The notes under the pieces were generated by a model that saw only the letters and a program-made list of their open reading frames with translations, was not told the DNA's origin and did no database searches. A program made the translations under genes and the position numbers. From contig JADPYG010000088.1 of assembly GCA_017654735.1 (NCBI GenBank), forward strand, positions 1,116,001-1,180,000: a stretch of DNA of 64,000 bases, written 5' to 3'. This stretch comes from Vishniacozyma victoriae. Lineage: Eukaryota; Basidiomycota; Tremellomycetes; Tremellales; Bulleribasidiaceae. Below, piece after piece: positions 55,478-64,000 of this stretch. The stretch's first letter is position 1. Every line of letters begins with the position of its first letter.

Positions 55478-55924
55478 TCACGACCAGGATAAAGCATCAG
55501 TGTTCATGTCCACAAAATTACCACGGCTACAACTTGTCATAATGTTGAACACTACACTTGTCAAACCAATACTGCTACTGTCATTCCTATACTCGCAAAA
55601 CAGGCAGCAACCCAGTACTGCTGGATACGTCCCGACGCCGCGGGATCCCAAGTCGTCAACTTGACAGTCTACATCTCCAGATAACAGACTTGGGGCAAGC
55701 ATGCAAATGTGACCAGTAACTAAATCGACAGAGAACAGAATCGCGGCTGCACGCTCTTGGTCAAGGCCTGTTTGACCCAATGTATTACGACGTGCTCCTT
55801 CATTTACGAGGAATGCTATCCTGTCTGAACGGAGCTGGAATTGGTTCAACCACCAATATGCAACCATCCCACTCCACCAATGTGAGACCCGCTTCGAACT
55901 GTACGTAGGCGCTGCCGCCCGCAT
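55478..55924 (-). CDS. Orphan 148-codon frame in the gap (doubtful)
   Basis: First real ATG at 55924 (MRAAAPTYSSKRVSHWWSG), stop at 55478. No recognisable domain; one Cys-rich part (AVLGCCLFCEYRN). Long frames of this size are expected in GC-balanced noncoding DNA, but the surrounding 1.58-kb gap is otherwise unexplained. Could be a lineage-specific small gene or noise. Confidence 0.2.
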   Translation of the reverse strand: MRAAAPTYSSKRVSHWWSGMVAYWWLNQFQLRSDRIAFLVNEGARRNTLGQTGLDQERAAAILFSVDLVTGHICMLAPSLLSGDVDCQVDDLGSRGVGTYPAVLGCCLFCEYRNDSSSIGLTSVVFNIMTSCSRGNFVDMNTDALSWS

Positions 55925-56315
55925 CACATACCGATTCCCTCCCCTCAATCCGCAAGATCCTCATTCCGGTCAATGTGGACAAAAAGAAAAGACTGCGCCA
56001 TCAAGCAATTGAACAAATTGCTGCAATTTAGAGACTCACTCCATTGGGAGTAGCATCGCATCGCCCCAACGCCCAGACGTTGTCCATTGAATTGGTCTAG
56101 TTACCAGTGTTCACCGGGTCAGAAGCAATTAACTCTCATGGGACCGCCTCTGTTGACAAAACATGGTGGACTGCAAGGGCATGGCTGTGTGTCTCTGGCA
56201 AGTGCATCGCCAATAATGAGATAGTATATACATGATGAGATATCTCTTGGTTTATGTATATCTGTTGGAATATTCCATTGCCGGCACCTCTGCTCTCCTC
56301 TGGTAGCGCACACGC

Positions 56316-56337
56316 TGTCCCTTTAGTGTCCCTTTAG
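56316..56337. repeat. 11-bp tandem repeat
   Basis: TGTCCCTTTAG is repeated exactly twice in tandem between the WDR83 3' region and the gap. Short and probably of no great weight; it also contains CCCTTT pentamer-like STRE half-sites. Confidence 0.55.
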
Positions 56338-56458
56338 TTCATCTTCGCACCGATCCATGATCGTCAAGACGTTATTGAAATGATCCATGTCTCCAGCTCT
56401 GGCCCAAACCAATTAAACGGTCCTAGCCTATCTGTTCCCCTCTCAATGTGATCCTCGA

Positions 56459-57549
56459 TCATTGGCCCCATATTTTGACTGTCCCATCTAGTGAATCAGT
56501 CATACAAGTTCATTTCGTCGGAGAAGACTTACCGGCACTGGCCGTGACCATCTCTTTCCCATTCGGGTGCATCTCCAACACCGTGATCGCCTTTCTATGA
56601 TGCGCCCACCCCTCAGACTCTACCAGCTTGGCATCGAGCACATCCCACGCCCAGACTTTCCCATCTTCATCTCCAGCTATCACTGACTCCTCGCCATATC
56701 CCCAGATTGCTTTACATCTCCCCTCCTTCTGTCCAGAGAAAGTCTGCAGCACAGAACCGTTTGCTGCGTCGAACAAGCGTAGTTTCCCTTCTTGTGATGA
56801 AACCAATAATGAATCTCCCAGCTTTGAAGGTCTGACTGAATTGACGGGATGACCAACGAGGTCGTCCATGATTTTACCCATTCGGAGATCGTACGTGCGG
56901 ACATGACCGTCTAGCGAGGAAACGTATAATGATGCTCCGAGGATCGAGAGGGATGTTATGGATGATGTCGCTTCCTTGAGAGTTTGGACTGGCTCCCAAG
57001 TATTGGCCCTCATATCCCATAACATCACTTTAGCGTCGAATCCGGCTGATCATTAGTATTCAGCTGCATTCGTTATGGTGAACATACCGCTAGCTAGGAT
57101 TTGAGCATCGGTGTTGAATGCTAGAGCATTGATCTTTCCAAAATGACCAGACAGTCGACGAAGGATCTTTCCAGAAGGGACATCCCAGATTAAAACGACC
57201 TTATCACCACCACATGAAGCGAACTTGGCATTATCATGTGTTCTGCTCATTAGCTGATTCCGCTGCCCTGCATGCGTCAACTTACACGTCGAGCGCGAGA
57301 ATCTCATGTGCGTGTCCTTGATATACTTTGATCTCTTTCCCTAAAGCTGCATTCCATAGTCGAATACTCCTATCTGAGCTACCGGTGAGGATGTACTTTG
57401 CGCCGTGATTGTACCGGACAACATTGACGGAAGCTGTGTGTTTGTCGAGCCTAGTGAATCAGCGAGAATCAGGCATCGAGAGAACTCTTGACTGACGTAT
57501 GTAGAAGCTTGCTAGGTATTGTTGGGGTCTCACCGCGTGATGGCGCCAT
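56459..57549 (-). CDS. WD40 scaffold protein WDR83/MORG1-like
   Basis: Seven-bladed WD40 protein of the WDR83/MORG1 family, a scaffold in MAPK signalling and a spliceosome-associated factor. The start MAPSRGETPTIPSKLLHT is split by an intron; repeats: LDKHTASVNVVRYNHGAKYILTGSSDRSIRLWN, GHAHEILALDV, NAKFASCGGDKVVLIWDVPSGKILRRLSGHFGKINALAFNTDAQILASGGFDAKVMLWDMR, SLDGHVRTYDLRMGKIMDDLVGHPVNSV, GEESVIAGDEDGKVWAWDVLDAKLVESEGWAHHRKAITVLEMHPNGKEMVTASADGTVKIWGQ. The order, SLDGHVRTYDLR and end ...KIWGQ fit MORG1. Stop 56459-56461. Divergent from the IRA-like gene with 281 bp between starts. Confidence 0.83.
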
Positions 57550-57830
57550 GGCTGTCAACGGACAGTCTTGAGATACACCAGGATCAGCTTCTTTGAAGTT
57601 GATTCAACACCGCTTTCCCACGGTCTCATCCTCGCCTCCACTTTGTGCCTGGGTAGTCCAGTCTACATGAAACGTCAATCAATCCCCTGGTTAGCTATTG
57701 TTCACGGCTCACCTCCTCCTTTAGATTCCCCTTTACAAAGACAAGGATATGCTCTCTATACATACCCAATCCATTTGATCTGCGACCGAAAATCTAGTCC
57801 GACTCTTAGCCCAGAAGGCTATTCGCCAAA

Positions 57831-60800
57831 ATGAAGGTTCGACATCGTTCGGCTGGTTCACCAGCATTCACCTTACGATCAACACCGACAGGGCGAAATA
57901 GGACCGAGAGCGAGCCAGTCGCGTCGGACCCTTCCAGAAAAGATTCTATGGCCGAATCCGACTCTGGATCAGCTCGACCGGGAGAGAATATGGGAGAAAG
58001 CAAAATCATCAATGGATTAGTTGGAAGGATTGTATCGAAAGTAAGTGGTGCATGGATGAAGTCAGGCTGATGGATAGCTTCCATGCAATTCGGGCATGAG
58101 GCTCGAAACTATGACTACGGATGTCACAATCACGACAAGTGTTCAGTCATTACGCCAATTGGCTACATTACGTCTATCAACGGTTGTCAACTGCTTGGCA
58201 GCCGCTCTTGAGAGCCTGGCAAAGGTATGTCATGCTGTACTGTAATCATACGAGAAAAGCTGACGGGCAGTACTCTGTCTCGAGACCTCAAGTGGACGTC
58301 TCTCTGGAAGTCCATCAATCACAGGCGTACCTCCTTCACCTCCTCGATTCCTGCCTGACGGCCACATGGCGACCAAGAGCCGAAACGACGACATCACAAT
58401 CTTCCGAGATTCCTCGATTCTGGTCCGACCCCACGCCACTCGATGATACATCCGCTCGCACGCTCCTCGGTGTGCTTACCACATATCTTCGATTCGTTTC
58501 GAACGAGACGAGTCCACAGTCCGGGAATGCAAGCCCTGCACCAAGCAACCATGGTCGTGGACAATCCACCGCAATGATCTCCTGGGGTCATGACGGTTCG
58601 CTTCATCCTGGATCCTCGACTTTACCCACTACATTCCTGCAAAGTCACTTTCAATCGAGTCATCAACGCGGAATCAACTCTCGCGAGGTCGACCAATTCG
58701 ACTGCACAGATATGTCCAATATCGTAGATTCCGTCTCGCAATCGACCCGCTATCTCGGTCAAATCATCTTCTACCTATCTTCATCAAATTGGAATCTCGT
58801 CTTTTCTCGTATACGATCTCGATTAGCATACTTGACGACGACTATTGAGGATATGCCGGACCTTATTGAACTTCGTCTACTTCAGTGGTCAAATCTCAAT
58901 CGCGCCCGCTTGTGTCAGCTGATGCAGGAGACATCCAACGTCTTTCTTCACATCAAGCGACCGTCTCAGATCGCTTTCGCCTCCGTCATGCATTCGGCGA
59001 TATGGAATTGGATAGATGCCAATCCAGAGGAATTCGATGTACTGGTCGGATCGGATAGGAGGATTGACGGAAACCCAGAAGCATTATTCGACATGCTATA
59101 TTCAATGTCGGATTTCTCTTCATCAAACGCAAAACGTACAGCAGTATTTTACCCTCTATTGGCTATGATACTGGTCATTTGCCCAGATCTATTCAAGAAG
59201 GTGGTCGTGGGTGAGCCTGGAGGGAAATCATCGTGTCTGAGCAAGAAATATAGCTTCATGGAATCCTTGAAGAAGGGGTTGTCAGGCAGTAAAGGATTTG
59301 AACCCAGTGCGGCATGTTATGTGGACTTCATCAAAGCCGCCATGCGTATATCACCACGTCACACCAACTGTGGTCTCCGCAATCTCCTACCCGAGGTCTT
59401 GCATGATCTCAAGGTAAGTCGACTATTTGCGGACCAAGCTGATACCTAGAATGCTCTCTTCTTTGGATCCCACTCGAACGAACTGATGGATTCTGGACTC
59501 CCGGTCGATGGACTGGTTGCCATGTACTGCGCAGATCCCTCTCATATCGGATCAACAGTTTTCAATAGGCTCTGGCTCGATTCCGATATCAGCCGCGCGA
59601 CAGCCGTCAAAGCTTGTACGAGGATCGTAGCCGAGGCTAGCTGTCTACCGTGGCTTCCGAACGCCGGTCTGCTACGTCAAGAGGTGGCAGGCAGTATCAG
59701 ACAAGTCTTCAAGGTGAGTCATTTAATGCGGGTCGTGGCTGATGATGAGGCCGCAGTCGGCAATTACTCTGCCGATAGAGGGGCTGCGAAGAGACTACGC
59801 ATGAGTTCCGAGGCTTCCCCATCTCTTCTTGATCTCCTTATGGACATTCTGACATTGTACGAGCAGGTCCCCATATTCGCTCTCACATCGACCACTGGAG
59901 GAAGTACGAAAGTCGGAGATAACATCGATCAGGTCGTACCGTTGATCTCAATACTACTGGTTGGGTCAGGGTCAGACGCTTTGAAACTCCATGCCAAGTC
60001 TGCGCTACTTGCTGTTCTTGACCAGGTCAGGTCCGATCTTGGTGTCGAAGCTATACCAGAAGTCCATACTAGCAATATGCGGCCTGCCATGTGCGTCTCC
60101 CCTGACTCTACCCATGATATCCGCTAACAATATAGCTGGCACGCTTTGACCGACTCGGCAAGACAGGTCCTTTTCGCCTTCGATTCTGGTGATTCTGAAG
60201 ATCTCGTTCTCGCTTGCAACAACCTAAGGCAGATAATACCGTCCATCTCGCGGCTCGCAAAAGCGGCCAAGCTATCCTCGACCACCCAGAGTGTAGCGGA
60301 ATCGTCGGTACTGGTGGCTGCGGTCGCTATGCTTATATCCCTGGCTGGATCAGGCGTGGACCAGCAATCGCTAGCCTCACCTGCACTTGCGGCTCTGAGT
60401 AGCCTAGTTCAAACAGTATACGAAGTCCCTCCGCAATCTCCGGATGGAGCTATGGACGAGTCTCGGGTTCAGGCTGGGCGTTCTTTGGCAGTATTACTTG
60501 ACCAACTGGCCAAACTTCCAAATGCGACCGGTAAGTCCCCGTTGTCGGATGAGAACGCGGCTCATCAAGCAGGACGACAGCAGCAACAGCGTCAAATCAG
60601 GCGTGTACTTCGTACTCATGCTCAGCCATCGATCGTCATGTCGGCGGTATGGATTGGTTTGAACCACCGACTCCGAAGCTTAATGGGCAAAATGGGTCGT
60701 TTCTCACCCGACGATTCGTTTGTCGATCTGGGAGCCTCGAGTCGAAGTTTAGACACTTCTACGCTCGCAGATGTGAGTGGTCTTACTCTCGGGTAGACTT

Positions 60801-63800
60801 GAACTGACGTATCCAGGAGGAGAGCAGGGAATGGCAAAACCTGAATGCCCTCTTGGCCTCCATTGCTTCTTGTGCGATCGACACAACAAAGAAGACCAGT
60901 CTCGGTGATCTGGTAGGGGCCGGCCAGCTTCCGCGAATATACGATGAAGCGCTCGACGTGTCCGAGGTGGTGAACACTTTTATCAGCAATTCCGTCAATA
61001 TGCTCTTCAGCGGATCCGTCTTGATTCGAGAATCAGTGAAAGATGCTTTGGGCAACGAGCTACCCCTGTCCCTGGGGAGGACCTTGGTGGCATCAATTAT
61101 GAGGTGAGCTTGCGCCACTAGCTTCCATGACTAGACTGACAAAACCAGCCTGCTCTTTCGCTGCGTCGGACCTAACGGTATAAACGTATCCGATCCCTTC
61201 ACAGTACTAGTCGAGCAAAGTATAACTGTACTGCGACTTACGATGGATCGAGTCCAGCCTGGAAATCGACTCGATCTATCGGAAATCATGTTTTATTTCG
61301 CTCGGTATCTCAGTCGACTGGGGCGGGACGAAGCAGCCCTGAGGATCAAGATGCGATTCTGTCATCTCGCCGAGCTCGTTCTCTCAAAAGAGGAGACAGC
61401 TTCCACTGGTCATGATGTTGTTCTACGGAACGCGTTATTAGACTGGCTAACCGAATGGTCCGTCGAGTCCATGAAGGTCAGCTTCTTCACTTTGGGAAGA
61501 GGTGTAGCTAATGACGCAGGATGTGGACGCCTACCCCGCGATTCATGGCGAACGAGGTAGGACTCAAAAAGACCTCGACCACGCTTGCCTACGTACTTTG
61601 ATCGTCATCACCAACGGACTGGTACTGAGGTCGACGACCGAAACAGCGGAAGCGACTCCGATCGTGGTTCGAGCTCGATTGTTTCAGAAGTACCTTGCTT
61701 TGTTGATCAGAGCATTGGAAAGGGGTAACACTGTCACCGATGTACATCTCTCTACTTCAGGCTCGGTCTGTGCTGACCTACCAGGACACTTCGGTACGAA
61801 AGAGAACCACAACAGCCGATTCACAGATGGGCACCTTGGCTACCGAGACTCCATCATCTCTTGCAATCGCCGCGCTATCCAATCTCCTGAGCGCCAATAT
61901 GGATGTCGGTCTCAAGCACTGCCTCACGCTCGGCTATCACGAAGATCCACTACTCCGAAGCGCTTTCCTTCAACTCACATCAAGCATATTACGAACGGCA
62001 ACCCCATTCGGCGGTCTCGATAGTCAGCTAGCACAGAACAATCAACCGAAACCATTCCTTGATGCTTTGACTTCCGACAATCTCGCATTTGCAGTGGCTA
62101 TATGTGAAGTCTGCCCATTACCGGAAGTTGACGAGATGCTAGCTTTGCTGTTTAGGAGCATGGAGGCGAAAGGGACCTTGATGAATTTGGTCAAAGTCAT
62201 GATTGAGAAGGAAGTGGCGCAGACTCGTAAGTCTTGTGTTACGGTGCTGGACAATGCTGATCTATAGAACACGAGTCGGAGTTGTTCCGAGCCAATTCGA
62301 TGACGACCAAGATGTTGACGGTCTTTGGAAAGAGCTTCGGCTAGTAAGCTGTTCAATTGTGTTGAGGCTGGACCTAGCTGATACTATTAGCAATTACGTC
62401 CGAGCAACTTTGAATCCTCTTATTCATAATATGGTGGAGAAACCTGCAGCCTGTTCCTTCGAGCTGGATCCATCGAAAGCTGGGCCCCATGAAGATATCG
62501 AAAAGAATGCCGACCACCTTCGATTGATGTGCCAAGCGCTGCTGGACATGATCTGCACTTCCGCTACGCGGGTTCCAGTGTAGGTCTTCTCATTATTAGT
62601 ATCACCCCAAAGCTGATGTCTAGCATGTTCCGGGCGTTATGTCACCAGATCTGGGAGATTGTCGAAGACCGTTTCCCGGAAGCTCGACATTCTGCAATTG
62701 GATCATTCATCTTCCTCCGATTCTTCTGCCCCGCCATCGTGTCGCCCGAAGGTGTCGATCTCGACATCCCCTCTGAATCAAGAGAGATCAGACGAGCTTT
62801 ACTGCTCATCACCAAGGTCATTCAGAATTTGGCCAATAATGTGAAATTCAAGGAAACGCATATGCAGATCCTCAATTCGTTCCTTGCCGAGAACATCAAG
62901 CAGGTCACTAGGTTCCTGAGTGATATCGCCGTAAGCTCCCCCCTGATGCTGTGAATGTAAGCTGATGAGTAGATGCGACCTAGGAGCTGGGAACTGGCAC
63001 AGGCGGTGAAGCAGTACTCGGATGAAACGGAGAAATCACAAGATAGGGATGTTGATAACGAGATTCTGTAAGTCATACCACGTTTCCGTCCAGTAGTTGC
63101 TGACGATCAGTCATTGCTTCGTGTACAAGCATTACTCGAAACTCCAACCCGTCCTGGAAAACATGCCGCCATCCTATCGACGATCTATAACCCCTCGTTC
63201 AGCTCGTGCGGATATCGATGGCTCGGCGGCGTTGAAGGTCATCATCGATTTGATGAGGACTACTGGCGAGCCGATTGAAGCTGTTGCTCTGAATCCTACG
63301 GCGAGAGTTGGGGCGTATGACGAGTGAGCTTATCGAGCTATTCGGTGACGTCAGCTAACACGTAGTCTCATGCGACAGAATGCGGGGAGAGATACTAGTA
63401 GTGTCAAGTCTGTATTCTGTGAAGGGCCGTTGAGTCAGGTAAGCTTATCTAGTCGGAAGCTCATGGATACGCTGACATCGATAGAACGGAAGAAGGATTT
63501 TTTATTTCATCTTCAGTGCACTCAACCTGGTGGATTATGATCTTCTGGCCTACCATATCTACTCGGTCAGTCCCTGTCTACAAGACTCTGACATCCACTG
63601 ACGACACAGACCATGGAGGAGGTCACGGAATCCTTCGACTTCGTCTTTGATTTCACGGGATACTCCCCAGCGGTGGATCTACCCAAATACTGGATTCAGA
63701 GAATCGCTCAGCTATGCCCACCTCGTCTATTACAGATGGTCAACGTAAGTCTTCGGTCCTTTTCAATGGGTTATCGCTGATGGGCAGGTCCTCGCACTGT

Positions 63801-64000
63801 ATAATGTCAATACCTATGCTACAAAACGCATAAGGCGCATTGTCGGGGTTCTCTTACCAATCTGTTCGTCATCGACTCCATGCTTTGCGAGTGGGTACTG
63901 ACTACCAGGTGGTCCAGTGGGCAAGTCGGTCATTACTGCTTGTAGTCCATCCGAATTGGGCGAGACGGTCCCATTCACTAATCTCAACCTACCGGACTTC
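57831..64000 (+). CDS. IRA1: Neurofibromin/IRA-type RasGAP (partial, 3' end beyond window)
   Basis: Ras GTPase-activating protein of the Ira/NF1 family, a negative regulator of Ras-cAMP signalling. The ATG at 57831 (MKVRHRSAGSPAF) begins a Ser/Arg-rich start; about 1,400 residues of helical repeats follow. The GAP-related domain begins near 62230: ELLFRANSMTTKML has the arginine finger (CGA, 62288-62290), and FIFLRFFCPAIVSPEG is the FLR-x-x-CPA motif, followed by RALLLITKVIQNLANNVKF. From about 63480 the Sec14-PH module starts (FIFSALNLVDYDLLAYHIYSTMEEV..DLPKYWIQRIAQLCPPRLLQMVNV). Many introns of about 40-60 nt. IRA proteins are near 2,500-3,000 residues, so the last part is missing here. Very sure of the family. 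Confidence 0.92.

Larger units (their letters stand above)
54876..56458. other. Intergenic 1.58-kb gap before WDR83
   Basis: Longest gap in the window. Holds TTG microsatellite-like runs near 54985-55000, a telomere-like stretch (AGGGTTTAAGGGTTTTAGGG, 55199-55218), a 148-codon minus-strand frame (55478-55924, listed separately), and an 11-bp tandem repeat TGTCCCTTTAG twice at 56316-56337. No tRNA or clear conserved RNA gene seen. Probably upstream region of the 54875 gene and the 3' end of WDR83, with room for an unrecognised noncoding RNA. Confidence 0.4.

Overview
This window looks like ordinary nuclear DNA of a basidiomycete yeast, most likely a tremellomycete (Cryptococcus/Kwoniella relatives). 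The reasons are densely packed genes on both strands, many short introns (mostly about 40-60 nt) with GTAAGT/GTGAGT donors and a CTGAC/CTGAT branch-like motif close before the AG, and protein content typical of that group: a GPI-type chitin deacetylase, a KRE6-type glucan-synthesis protein and a GDP-mannose transporter. I see no mobile element, CRISPR array, rRNA or convincing tRNA. Exon structures were joined by hand from splice signals and protein family motifs, so the outer CDS ends are more certain than every internal junction.

Layout. 1-7474: N-terminal part of TEL1/ATM (minus, runs off the left edge), ACL4-type Rpl4 chaperone, SDH6/SDHAF1, proteasome beta5 PRE2, THO subunit THOC7. 7957-21645: a cytosolic GH31 alpha-xylosidase, NUP188, ferrochelatase HEM15, a ZNHIT2-type HIT zinc-finger protein, a WDR89-like WD40 protein. 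21967-32874: surface and secretory genes (KRE6/SKN1 glucan-synthesis protein, GDP-mannose transporter, SFT2, chitin deacetylase) interleaved with RPS10 and an SDS3-like HDAC-complex subunit. 33807-42141: RPL33, MPP6, a PlsC acyltransferase, an FMP32/DUF1640 mitochondrial protein, two small tandem SMP/LEA-like genes, and MAK16. 42305-54875: MED4, RAT1, TVP38, UFE1, a GLTSCR1-domain protein and a large acidic protein I cannot place. 56459-64000: WDR83 and the 5' part of an IRA/NF1 RasGAP (runs off the right edge).

Functional links are those of a housekeeping region. Ribosome supply is represented by ACL4, RPS10, RPL33, MAK16, RAT1 and MPP6, and secretion and wall building by KRE6, GMT1, SFT2, CDA, TVP38 and UFE1. 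There is no obvious cluster pathway. The least ordinary parts are the SMP-like gene pair with its repeated palindromic promoter motif (38944-40469), a decayed tandem duplication of the 3' end of the WDR89-like gene (21646-21937), the 1.58-kb gap at 54876-56458 with the uncharacterised gene beside it, and a 120-codon frame with one stop at 34807-35166. I did not find a clearly new multi-gene system.
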